The position numbers were made by a program, and so were the translations under genes. Positions 17,427 to 24,630 of a DNA stretch of 64,000 bases are shown here, one piece after another (positions within the stretch are counted from its first letter, which is position 1; every line of letters starts with the position of its first letter). Under the pieces are notes generated by a model. It worked only from the letters and a program-made list of their open reading frames with translations. It made no database searches and had not been told where the DNA came from. The DNA is taken from NCBI GenBank assembly GCA_020444075.1, contig JAHLLR010000020.1, forward strand, positions 1-64,000, in the 5' to 3' direction. This stretch comes from Deltaproteobacteria bacterium (GTDB lineage Bacteria; Desulfobacterota; Desulfobacteria; Desulfobacterales; Desulfosarcinaceae).

Positions 17427-17714
17427 TTAAAGCTCATCAGGCATCAACCGGGCGCTGTGGATAACGGCCAGCACGTCGATTTGATCTTGTTTGATGCGGT
17501 AAATGATACGGTAGGGTTTGTCGATCAATTCGCGTATGTCTTCAGCTTGATATTCGGGCACCTTACGGCCTGAAAACGGCTGGTCGCCAATTTGCACCGT
17601 TCGGCGGGTGATCTTGTCCACCATTTGTTTGGCATACGTGGGTGAGTTCAAAGAGATATGCTCGTAAATGTTGACAAGGTGGTCAACGGCATTGTCGGTC
17701 CAGTGAACGTTCAC
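17427..17714 (-). CDS. ParE/RelE-family toxin
   Basis: A 95-residue basic protein with the ParE/RelE toxin fold: WTDNAVDHLVNIYEHI at the start, IGDQPFSGRKVPEYQAEDIRELI in the middle, then YRIIYRIKQDQIDVLAVIHSAR, the last beta strands of the family. ParE toxins poison gyrase and RelE toxins cut mRNA on ribosomes; the sequence does not decide, although the GRKVPEY stretch is more ParE-like. The start is GTG and overlaps the antitoxin stop (GTGA), typical of antitoxin-first modules. It lies in the accessory islet beside a transposase remnant. Confidence 0.88.
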   Translation of the reverse strand: MNVHWTDNAVDHLVNIYEHISLNSPTYAKQMVDKITRRTVQIGDQPFSGRKVPEYQAEDIRELIDKPYRIIYRIKQDQIDVLAVIHSARLMPDEL

Positions 17715-17899
17715 GTTAATAGCCCAAATTTTTTTCGAACCTCCTTAACATCCACGGTGCGACCATCGTCGCTGTCTATTAGTCCGGCATCAATGGCCTG
17801 TCGGACATAAATTCGGTACATCACATCTTCCCAGGTGGCGCTATCTGGCAGGTTATCCACCAACTTTTGGGCCTGTGCTTTTATGCTTTCGGTTTGCAT
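17711..17899 (-). CDS. Antitoxin of the ParE/RelE-type module
   Basis: A 62-residue acidic protein (SATWEDVMYRIYVRQAIDAGLIDSDDGRTVD) located directly before the toxin and overlapping it by 4 nt. It matches the size and helical C terminus of small antitoxins paired with ParE-like toxins (the DUF-type antitoxins with a TWEDVMYRI motif). The frame is open to 18061, but I start at 17899 because GGAGGA lies 6 nt upstream. It should neutralise the toxin and repress the operon by binding near the promoter at 17940-17968. Confidence 0.82.
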   Translation of the reverse strand: MQTESIKAQAQKLVDNLPDSATWEDVMYRIYVRQAIDAGLIDSDDGRTVDVKEVRKKFGLLT

Positions 17900-17939
17900 G
17901 AACATTCCTCCAACGGCCTTATTTGTCATGATAAGCTTA

Positions 17940-17968
17940 ATAGTAAGCGATCCTGTGCCTAAATTCAA
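17940..17968 (-). promoter_or_regulatory. Candidate promoter/operator of the toxin-antitoxin operon
   Basis: Minus-strand TTGAAT (17968-17963), a 17-nt spacer and TACTAT (17945-17940). The -10 lies in a near-palindrome CTTACTATTAAG, a plausible autoregulatory operator. Confidence 0.5.
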
Positions 17969-18101
17969 TTGTTCCCGCCATTTTCTTTGTTGAAAGGCAA
18001 CCGTTATGGCTGTCACCGTCCCGGACTTTTCCCCTCCATTAACAAACGGTACGCCTGCCATTAATCCAGCCTAATGACCAACACGAACCCAAGGGGGCGC
18101 C

Positions 18102-18200
18102 ATGGAAAACTACAGCATCTGCGCCTATTGCCGGCGCAGATATCAGAAAAACTCCGGGAAACGGTGGAGAACTATGGGGATAATGCTTTTTAAAAAATAA
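18102..18200 (+). pseudogene. Start of a small CxxC protein gene cut by the transposase remnant
   Basis: A 32-codon frame starts at ATG 18102 behind AGGGGG, with MENYSICAYCRRRYQ carrying one CxxC pair, as in the first half of a zinc finger. It ends where sequence shared with the transposase remnant begins, so it is probably the surviving front of a truncated gene. It may also be non-coding. Confidence 0.35.
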
Positions 18201-18774
18201 TCAACCATTTGTCGACCCGGATCGATGTACATTGCGCTTTCAACTTTGATGGTTTGCTCCCTTTTTTCGATGTGACCGGTGGAACCGTCGGGTCAGGATC
18301 TTCAAGATAGATGTGCTGGCTTTTGGAAACATCTGCCATGAAAATTTCCTTCAGCCGATCCAACATGCGCATGAAAGCCGGGTCTTTGCTATAAAAAGCA
18401 TCGGTCCTGACCCATTCGAATCGGGCGCCGTAAACACGCGCTTCGATAACCAATTGCACGGCTAGGTCCGGCTTGCGGTGAAATCCGATAAATTCGTCAG
18501 GAACGCCGGCTTCCCGGCAGCGTTGTTCATCGGCAACCCACGATTGCGGTAAATATAAACGGAAGCCGATGGGTATCGCATGTTGACCGTAACACAGGGT
18601 CGAATAGACACCGACCTGGCAGTTGTCGGTTTTGCCAAGCTGCCCGCACCATTGCCGGGCAACCCCGACGGATTTGTCGCCTTTTTTGGGCATGCCCGAT
18701 TCGTCCAGGATCAGACAACTATTTCCGCGACCGCCAAGCAGTGCATTCGCATCATGGGCAACTTGTCCGACCAC
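18190..18774 (-). pseudogene. IS701-like transposase remnant (DDE type)
   Basis: About 190 residues of a DDE transposase: CLILDESGMPKKGDKSVGVARQW contains the first catalytic Asp, GQLGKTDNCQVGVYSTL follows, and RTDAFYSKDPAFMRML carries the second Asp. This is the DDE_5/IS701-type core. Full-length members are about 400 residues. Here the N terminus is missing, with a stop (TAA) about 20 codons upstream of the frame start. The C terminus ends in unrelated residues (VDKWLIIF) before the third acidic residue. No terminal inverted repeats were found. It is a dead relic, not a working insertion sequence. Confidence 0.8.
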
Positions 18775-18858
18775 CCAGTGGGCGGGAATAGATATCCCAG
18801 ATACCGCTTACCCGGACTGTGGCAAAACATACATCTTATCACCATTCCTTCAACCACG

Positions 18859-18903
18859 CCGGCGGACGGCGCTTCAGGAACTGCCGGCTGAAAGGCGGAG
18901 GAC
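18859..18903 (+). repeat. recD2 tail, copy 2
   Basis: Diverged copy of 17049-17103, encoding RRRTALQELPAERRRTD against RRQTALQELLAENRRSE in the true gene. It marks the right border of the accessory islet. Confidence 0.85.
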
Positions 18904-18938
18904 CGATGTCTGAGGTCGGCAGCCCCCCTCAACCCGGC

Positions 18939-18960
18939 TCTCTCCCCGTGACGGGAGAGA
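18939..18960. repeat. GGGAGAGA palindrome
   Basis: TCTCTCCC (18939-18946) and GGGAGAGA (18953-18960) form a perfect 8-bp stem with a 6-nt loop. It resembles one arm of the element at 17134-17174. Confidence 0.6.
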
Positions 18961-19071
18961 AAGATGCGACGTGCGATTCTTTTCGATGAACAAACCAAGG
19001 TCGTGGCAACGCTCCCTCGCCCCTTGCAAGAAGACGGATGATTGATGATGAATGCCTTGATTTTGGGATTT

Positions 19072-19099
19072 GGGAATTGAGAGATGGGAATTGAGAGAT
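19072..19099. repeat. Perfect 14-bp tandem duplication
   Basis: GGGAATTGAGAGAT occurs twice head to tail (19072-19085 and 19086-19099), preceded by a partial GGGATTT unit. It is a microsatellite-like relic in the islet border. Confidence 0.9.
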
Positions 19100-19172
19100 T
19101 GAGGAATCGGCGGGTGTCTGGTATTGTCAACGTTGTCCCATTAGCGACGAATTCGAAATCAGAGGAGAGATT

Positions 19173-20525
19173 ATGACCCTGACCCCATTGACCGCCTTAT
19201 CCCCGGTGGACGGACGCTACCGGCGAGCGACCGCCGCCTTGTCCGACTATTTCAGCGAAGGCGCCCTGATCCGCTACCGGGTCCGGGTGGAAATCGAGTA
19301 CTTCATCGCCCTGTGCCGGCTGCCCCTGCCCCAATTGGCGGATATCGAACCGGCGGTGTTCGACCGCCTGCGGGAAACCTGCCAAACCTTCACCATGGAC
19401 GATGCGGCCGAGATCAAGGAGATCGAAAAGACCACCAACCACGATGTCAAGGCGGTGGAGTACTTCGTCAAGGCGACCTTCGACCGGCTGGGCCTGTCCG
19501 CCTACAAGGAGTTCATCCACTTCGGCCTCACTTCGCAGGACATCAACAACACGGCCGTGCCGCTCTCCCTGAAGGAGGCCTGGCTCGCCGTGATGCTGCC
19601 GGCGCTGGAAGCGACCGTGGCCGACCTGGCGAGCAAGGCCAGGCAATGGAAGCCGGTGCCCATGCTGGCCCGGACCCACGGGCAGCCCGCCTCGCCCACC
19701 CGGCTGGGGAAGGAAATTTACGTGTTCGTGGATCGGCTGACCCAACAGATGAAGCTGCTGGAGGCCGTCCCTTTCGCCGCCAAGTTCGGCGGCGCCACGG
19801 GTAATTTCAATGCCCACCACGTGGCCTATCCGGACATCGACTGGATCGCCTTCGGCAATCGGCTGGTGAACGAAGGGTTGGGGCTGCACCGCTCCCGGGT
19901 AACCACCCAGATCGAACACTACGACCACCTGGCCGCGTTCTGCGACGGCGTGAAGCGGATCAACACCATTCTGCTGGATTTGTGCCGGGACTTGTGGACC
20001 TACATCTCCATGGATTATTTCAAACAGAAAATCAAAAAGGGCGAGATCGGCTCCTCGGCCATGCCCCACAAGGTCAACCCCATCGATTTCGAGAATGCCG
20101 AGGGCAACCTGGGCATTGCCAATGCCCTGCTGGAACACCTCTCGGCCAAGCTGCCCATCTCGCGGCTTCAGCGGGATCTGACCGATTCCACGGTGATCCG
20201 CAATATCGGTGTGCCCCTGGGCCACACCCTTATCGCCCTCAAATCGCTCAAGCGGGGCCTGGACAAACTGATTCTCAACGAAGACGCGTTGAAAAAAGAC
20301 CTCAACAACAACTGGGCCGTGGTGGCCGAAGGCATTCAGACCGTATTGAGGCGGGAAGGCTACCCTGAACCGTACGAAGCCCTGCTGGCGCTGACCCGCA
20401 CCCACGCGGTGATCGACCGGGCAGCCATCGTCGCGTTCGTCGGCACGCTGGATGTGGCCGAGCGTGTTAAAAAGGAACTGCTGGCGATTACGCCGGAGAG
20501 CTATACGGGTATTCATGATTTTTGA
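19173..20525 (+). CDS. purB: Adenylosuccinate lyase
   Basis: A 450-residue member of the fumarase/aspartase superfamily. The signature GSSAMPHKVNPIDFEN near residue 290 contains the catalytic loop, with FGLTSQDINNTA near residue 117 and ARTHGQPASPTRLGKE near residue 165. Length and motif wording match the E. coli PurB subtype (456 residues). It splits SAICAR to AICAR and adenylosuccinate to AMP in purine synthesis, in the cytoplasm as a homotetramer. A GAGGAGAG site precedes the ATG. The next gene starts within or just after its stop codon, so they are translationally coupled. Confidence 0.97.
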   Translation: MTLTPLTALSPVDGRYRRATAALSDYFSEGALIRYRVRVEIEYFIALCRLPLPQLADIEPAVFDRLRETCQTFTMDDAAEIKEIEKTTNHDVKAVEYFVKATFDRLGLSAYKEFIHFGLTSQDINNTAVPLSLKEAWLAVMLPALEATVADLASKARQWKPVPMLARTHGQPASPTRLGKEIYVFVDRLTQQMKLLEAVPFAAKFGGATGNFNAHHVAYPDIDWIAFGNRLVNEGLGLHRSRVTTQIEHYDHLAAFCDGVKRINTILLDLCRDLWTYISMDYFKQKIKKGEIGSSAMPHKVNPIDFENAEGNLGIANALLEHLSAKLPISRLQRDLTDSTVIRNIGVPLGHTLIALKSLKRGLDKLILNEDALKKDLNNNWAVVAEGIQTVLRREGYPEPYEALLALTRTHAVIDRAAIVAFVGTLDVAERVKKELLAITPESYTGIHDF

Positions 20526-20527
20526 CC

Positions 20528-21538
20528 ATGCCTAAACTTTACCTGAAAGAGTACGCCCGCGCCCTGGCCGGCAGGGAGGTCTTCATTGCCTGTCGGGAGG
20601 GCATTCTGCGCGATCATTTTCAGGATATCATCACCGACATCAAATTCCTGGTTCGCCACGGCGCCCGGACCGCCCTGCTCCACAACATGCCGAACCGTTT
20701 TGCCAACCAGAAGCTGGTCGCCCAGCTGGAGCGCCGGCTGCCGGCCACCGGCATTGTCCGCATTTCCCCGGAGATTGATTTTTACGAAGCGGTGCTCGAT
20801 CACCGGGAATCCATGTTCAAGGTCATTTTTCTGGAGCGCCGATATCTCATTGACCGCCAGGCAAACAAAATCAACGCCATCACCACCGCCCGGGTCCGCG
20901 AATCGATGGAGGATTTCGGCGATCTGATCGCCAACGTCAACTTCAAAGGCGCCATGGCGTGCATCTGCAGGAAGATCGAGGCCGGGCAGTGCGACCGTGT
21001 GCACATCCTGGCGGCGGGCAAAAATTCCATCAAGCACGAGCTCTTCACCGTGGAAGGGGCGGGCACGCTCATCGCCAACAACTTCCAGGAAGATTTCCGT
21101 CAGGTGCGGACCGATGAAGAGGTGGCCCTGGTTCACCGTATTCTGGAAATGTACAAGCGTTCGGGTTACTTGAAACCGCGCACCAAAACCTACCTGAAAA
21201 AAAACCGGCAACGGTTTTACGTCACCGCCATCGACGGCATTGTGGTGGGCTGCGTAGAACAGAAAATCATCGACGCCCAGACCGTGGAACTGGGCGCGTT
21301 GGCCATTTCCACCCGTTTTCGCAACCAGCGGGTGGGGGTGCACACGGTAAAATCCTTCATGGCCTTGATGAAGTCCCAGGGATACACGCGCTTTATTTCC
21401 CTGACCAACAACCCCCGCCTGGAAGCGTTGTATACCCAGCTGGGTTTCACCCGGGAGAGCCGTCCGGAATACCGGCAGAGGCAGGAGCAGAGCCCGGATG
21501 TGAAGATGTTCTGTAAAATCGATGACCCGATGGGTTGA
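20528..21538 (+). CDS. N-acetylglutamate synthase-like GNAT protein
   Basis: A protein of about 336 residues. The C-terminal 160 residues are a GNAT acetyltransferase domain (VTAIDGIVVGCVEQKI, then ELGALAISTRFRNQRVGVHTVKSFM, the acetyl-CoA pyrophosphate loop with R-x-x-G-V, and LTNNPRLEALYTQLGF). The N-terminal half (ARALAGREVFIACREGIL to VHILAAGKNSIKHELFTVEGAGTLI) resembles a reduced amino-acid-kinase-like region, the layout of ArgA-type N-acetylglutamate synthases. HELFTxxGxGT is the kinase-domain tail found in ArgA and ArgB. The canonical kinase nucleotide loop is absent. Probable role: arginine synthesis. It starts at ATG 20528, 2 nt after purB; TTG 20522 is an alternative. Confidence 0.7.
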   Translation: MPKLYLKEYARALAGREVFIACREGILRDHFQDIITDIKFLVRHGARTALLHNMPNRFANQKLVAQLERRLPATGIVRISPEIDFYEAVLDHRESMFKVIFLERRYLIDRQANKINAITTARVRESMEDFGDLIANVNFKGAMACICRKIEAGQCDRVHILAAGKNSIKHELFTVEGAGTLIANNFQEDFRQVRTDEEVALVHRILEMYKRSGYLKPRTKTYLKKNRQRFYVTAIDGIVVGCVEQKIIDAQTVELGALAISTRFRNQRVGVHTVKSFMALMKSQGYTRFISLTNNPRLEALYTQLGFTRESRPEYRQRQEQSPDVKMFCKIDDPMG

Positions 21539-21606
21539 AAAAGCGGTGGGTCCGGCAGCATCCGGTATGCGTTTTCCGAACACCGCCGGATCCGAGTGCA
21601 ACGGGG

Positions 21607-21903
21607 TTAGGCCAGGCCGATAAGCTTCAAGGACTCCTGTGCCTCGAAATAGACATTGATTTCGTAGGTGAAGCCGGGAATCCCGAAATAGGTGACGCAG
21701 CGCTGGGTGACATAATCGAGGCCCAGGGCCAGCTTTGTCTCGTCCAGGTCAAAGATCTCTATGGCTCTGATTCCCTCTTCCGTTCCCTTGATATAAGGCC
21801 CTTTCATGCTCATGAAGTCAGGTGGCAACGCGATTTCCAGAAAGCGCTTGCCGACTTTGTTGGCGCTTTCCTGAGGAAAGCGCATGGTATTGATGATGAC
21901 CAT
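21607..21903 (-). CDS. Small conserved-looking protein of unknown function
   Basis: A 98-residue protein (MVIINTMRFPQESANKVGKRF at the start, IRAIEIFDLDETKLALGLDYV, then FTYEINVYFEAQESLKLIGL). I do not recognise a family. The alternating strand/helix pattern suggests a compact alpha/beta (ferredoxin-like) fold. The start is well supported by GGAGG 7 nt upstream. The minus-strand leader contains two strong hairpins (21926-21943 and 21976-22011). It stands alone and convergent with the GNAT gene. Function unknown. Confidence 0.75.
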   Translation of the reverse strand: MVIINTMRFPQESANKVGKRFLEIALPPDFMSMKGPYIKGTEEGIRAIEIFDLDETKLALGLDYVTQRCVTYFGIPGFTYEINVYFEAQESLKLIGLA

Positions 21904-21925
21904 AGGTTTACCTCCTTGCTTTCAG

Positions 21926-21943
21926 GCAACAACGTTTTGTTGC
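21926..21943 (-). promoter_or_regulatory. Leader hairpin next to the ribosome binding site
   Basis: GCAACAA and TTGTTGC form a perfect 7-bp stem with a CGTT loop, ending about 10 nt before the GGAGG of the small gene. It could tune translation. Confidence 0.5.
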
Positions 21944-21975
21944 TGCCGGCATCGGTAGTTTTTAACCTTGAATGG

Positions 21976-22011
21976 CGGGCCTTCGGGCGGACCGATCCGC
22001 CTGAAGGCCCG
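21976..22011 (-). promoter_or_regulatory. 16-bp GC-rich hairpin in the leader
   Basis: 21976-21991 pairs with 21996-22011 over 16 bp, with one G-U pair, around a 4-nt loop (CCGA). No T-run follows on either strand, so it is not a classical terminator. It may protect or regulate the transcript. Confidence 0.6.
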
Positions 22012-22323
22012 TATATGGGCAATTTCATGGGACCGTGATTGATCATTCCTGCTCCTGAACGATATCACGTTTAATCATTTACCGCCGGCGGCCCATGGCG
22101 GGCGGCAGCCGCAACGGTCAGCGGATCAGCAATTGATAACCCCGAAAAATCCATTTTATCATACGCACAATCGGAGCGGCGGGAACGGCTTGAATCAGAA
22201 GAGGCGGAAATTGTCAAGATAAGGCACAACGGTTAATCTGGTCAGCTGGTCAACAAGAATATATATAAAACGGATTCGGACGACCTGTAAACCCTATAAA
22301 ACTATTTAACCATCCATGGGGTG

Positions 22324-22803
22324 TCATACGGGAAAACATCCGGCCGGCGGAGGGGGCAGGATCTCGTCCAGCGCGATTTCAATGCCTGCCAGGATTTCCG
22401 AGCGAAGTTCAGGGATGTCCCTGAGCTGCTGTAAAATGTCCATCATGGCGTCCCAATTATAGGGAGGGGAATCAGGGTTGGCTGTTGCATGGGGGGCGAC
22501 TTTGTCATGAAGGTCTCCTTCAAGGTAAAGCAGGCGGTAATATCCTTTTTCGGCCCGGAGTCCTGCTTTGCCCGGGGGGCGATTTCTGGGTGCTCGGACG
22601 TCGATGGCGTTATAAAAAATGGTGGTGATCATTTTAAAAAGGCGCGCTTGTTGTTCAGGGGGCAACGCTGCCTGCCGCAGTTTTTCGAAAATGGGGTGAT
22701 CGTTCAATGTTGTCCTCAACAGGTTCCGGTGATTGACGTCCGAATACGCTTTATGCTCAGGGGCAACGCCTTGCTCGTTATTCCCAACATGGTGCCTTAC
22801 CAT
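22324..22803 (-). CDS. Hypothetical protein
   Basis: A 159-residue predicted soluble protein, mostly helical (HPIFEKLRQAALPPEQQARLF, MMDILQQLRDIPELRSEIL) with a Pro-rich end. I recognise no family. The start ATG at 22803 lacks a ribosome binding site, so the true start may lie inside. It is the only sizeable frame in this stretch, and the sequence reads as a protein rather than as a shadow, since no gene lies opposite. Function unknown, and gene status is not certain. Confidence 0.5.
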   Translation of the reverse strand: MVRHHVGNNEQGVAPEHKAYSDVNHRNLLRTTLNDHPIFEKLRQAALPPEQQARLFKMITTIFYNAIDVRAPRNRPPGKAGLRAEKGYYRLLYLEGDLHDKVAPHATANPDSPPYNWDAMMDILQQLRDIPELRSEILAGIEIALDEILPPPPAGCFPV

Positions 22804-22862
22804 TTAAACGTCAACTGTATTGCCCTGAACCTGGATAAGCGATATAAGGGAGCCAATTTCAA

Positions 22863-22969
22863 AACGTCCCATTTCGGCCAATATCGGCGTTGGGCTCCTA
22901 TTTCAATCCTCGACGTTGCGCGGCTGCGCCTGCGGGTGAACTGATCGCCCGCCTTGATCTTAACCGAAC
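22863..22969 (+). repeat. 107-bp dispersed repeat, copy A (upstream of efpL)
   Basis: Aligns without gaps to 35961-36067 (copy B) at 83 of 107 positions by hand count. The ends are nearly identical (ATTTCAATCCTCG and GATCGCCCGCCTTGATCTT). The middle differs but keeps a stem (GCGC/GCGC at internal positions 56-59 and 64-67). It ends 114 nt before efpL and has the same orientation. Confidence 0.85.
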
Positions 22970-23083
22970 TGAAACGTTTTGAAACAGGCTCAAGGGGCTT
23001 TTTTTTAATTCGGAGCAACCAACGGGCCGGATTCGACCCGCTGCCCCTGCCATCGGCAATGACGATGTCACAGGAGAACAACG

Positions 23084-23656
23084 ATGCCAAAAGCCAGCAA
23101 TCTTCAAAAAGGCCATATCATCAATATCGACAACCACCCCTACCAGGTCAAACAGATCGATGTCCACACCCCGTCGGCAAGGGGGGCCAACACCCTGTAC
23201 AAGGTCCGGTACGCCTCGCTGATCACGGGTCATAAACTGGACCAGACCTACAAGGGCAACGATACGCTGGAAGAGATGGTGGTGGACAAACGCCGGGTGA
23301 GTTTTCTCTACCGGGACCAGAACATGTACACCTTCATGGACAGTGAAAACTACGAGCAGCACACCCTGTCCGAGGAAACCCTTGAAGGGCAGACCCAGTG
23401 GCTGATCGACGGCCTGGAAGGCATCACGGCGCTGCTCAGGGACGGTCACCCCCTGTGCATCGAACTGCCCCTGACCGTCGATCTGGAAATCGTGGACACC
23501 ACGCCGGTGATCAAGGGTGCCACGGCCACCAACCGGAACAAGCCCGCTACCCTGTCCAATGGGGTATCCGTGATGGTCCCCGAATATATGACCGCCGGTG
23601 AGGTCGTGCGGGTGAACACGGAGACCGGCCAATACATGGCACGGGTAAAAAGCTGA
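23084..23656 (+). CDS. efpL: Elongation factor P-like protein EfpL (YeiP)
   Basis: A 190-residue protein of the EF-P family with three beta-barrel domains. The wording (TPSARGANTLYKVRY near residue 29, LPLTVDLEIVDTTPVIKGATA near residue 127, NKPATLSNG, VPEYMTAGEVVRVNT) matches E. coli YeiP/EfpL rather than EF-P. The loop-tip residue that reaches the peptidyl-transferase centre is Arg33, as in EfpL, where EF-P has a modified Lys. Known role of the family: rescue of ribosomes stalled at polyproline and related motifs. A CAGGAG site precedes the ATG. It is followed 14 nt later by an HD-GYP gene, probably cotranscribed. Confidence 0.92.
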   Translation: MPKASNLQKGHIINIDNHPYQVKQIDVHTPSARGANTLYKVRYASLITGHKLDQTYKGNDTLEEMVVDKRRVSFLYRDQNMYTFMDSENYEQHTLSEETLEGQTQWLIDGLEGITALLRDGHPLCIELPLTVDLEIVDTTPVIKGATATNRNKPATLSNGVSVMVPEYMTAGEVVRVNTETGQYMARVKS

Positions 23657-23670
23657 CAAAGGAACAACCC

Positions 23671-24576
23671 ATGCCGGACTGCCGACTCACTCACCCGGTA
23701 ACCGATCGAAAGGGCACCCTTTTGCTGGCCGCGGGGACCCGCCTGTCCCGCCAGGTCATGGAAACGGTGGTCAGCGGGCAGGCGGCCCCCGTTGAAAGCT
23801 GCCGTCTGCTGGACTACCGGCAGGTCAGGTCCGATCTGCTGGGCTTTTTTGCCGCCTCCCCCTACGATCTGATCTTCCATGAACCCCACCGGCGGGATGA
23901 TCTGCTGAACATTGCCGGAGATGTCATTATGCCTGAACCGGTGTTGGAATCCCTCTATCATTTTCGCGAGCTGGATTTTTATACGTATCGCCACACCCTG
24001 CTCGTCTTCGCCCTTTCCATTCTCATCGCCCGGGAACTGATCGACGACAGGGACGCCCTGCTCCAGGAAGTCATGGCCGGCCCCACCCACGATATCGGCA
24101 AGCTGAGTGTCCCGCTGGAGATTCTCACCAAGGAAACGCCGCTCACCCGGGCGGAGCATGCCCACCTCCGACACCATGCCCTGGCTGGCTACGTGCTGCT
24201 GAGCTACTATTTCCAGGACCCCGGGACTTTTGCCGCCGAGGTGGCCCGGGACCACCATGAACGTAAGGACGGCAGCGGATATCCGCTGGGCATATCCATC
24301 GACAACCAGATGATCGACATCATCATGGTCAGCGATGTATATGACGCCCTGATCTCACCGCGGCCTTACCGCCCGGTCTCCTACGACAATCGCACCGCTC
24401 TGGAAGAACTCACCCGACAGGCCGACGCCGGCATCATCAGCGAAACCGTGGCCCGTGTCCTCGTGGCCCTGAACCGGCGGTCCCCGCCCCATTTCAGCCA
24501 GTGTGTGGTCTCCACCGAGCGCCGGGGCAGTCCGCCGTCAAAGAATGTGTATGGGGTCATCGAAACAAAAGAGTAA
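23671..24576 (+). CDS. HD-GYP-type c-di-GMP phosphodiesterase-like protein
   Basis: A 301-residue soluble protein. The HD domain holds HTLLVFAL (first His, near residue 109), THDIGKLSVP (HD pair, near residue 138), LRHHALAGY and DHHERKDGSGYP (near residues 190-201). The last is the GYP loop in a DGSGYP variant. HD-GYP proteins hydrolyse c-di-GMP with two or three metal ions. The N-terminal 95 residues are an unassigned sensory or dimer domain. AAGGAA precedes the ATG, 14 nt after efpL. Activity is likely because all metal ligands appear present. Confidence 0.88.
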   Translation: MPDCRLTHPVTDRKGTLLLAAGTRLSRQVMETVVSGQAAPVESCRLLDYRQVRSDLLGFFAASPYDLIFHEPHRRDDLLNIAGDVIMPEPVLESLYHFRELDFYTYRHTLLVFALSILIARELIDDRDALLQEVMAGPTHDIGKLSVPLEILTKETPLTRAEHAHLRHHALAGYVLLSYYFQDPGTFAAEVARDHHERKDGSGYPLGISIDNQMIDIIMVSDVYDALISPRPYRPVSYDNRTALEELTRQADAGIISETVARVLVALNRRSPPHFSQCVVSTERRGSPPSKNVYGVIETKE

Positions 24577-24630
24577 AATCGAAGGGCGGATTTATCCACA
24601 CCATTGCTTCAGCGGCGATGGGTACCGGCG

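Larger units (their letters stand above)
18775..19172. other. Repeat-rich intergenic region before purB
   Basis: This 398-bp region holds the second copy of the recD2 tail (18859-18903), a hairpin (18939-18960) and a perfect 14-bp tandem duplication (19072-19099). No gene is supported. AGAGGAGAG just before 19173 is the purB ribosome binding site. Confidence 0.65.
21904..22323. other. Long leader/intergenic region with hairpins
   Basis: A 420-bp region upstream of the small gene ending at 21607. It contains the two hairpins listed separately. From 22046 to 22323 it is AT-richer and carries no gene or signal that I can defend. Confidence 0.55.

Noticed and set aside
18190-18774. Intact insertion sequence
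   Set aside because: Both transposase ends are missing, the third acidic residue is absent, and no terminal inverted repeats or target duplication could be found.
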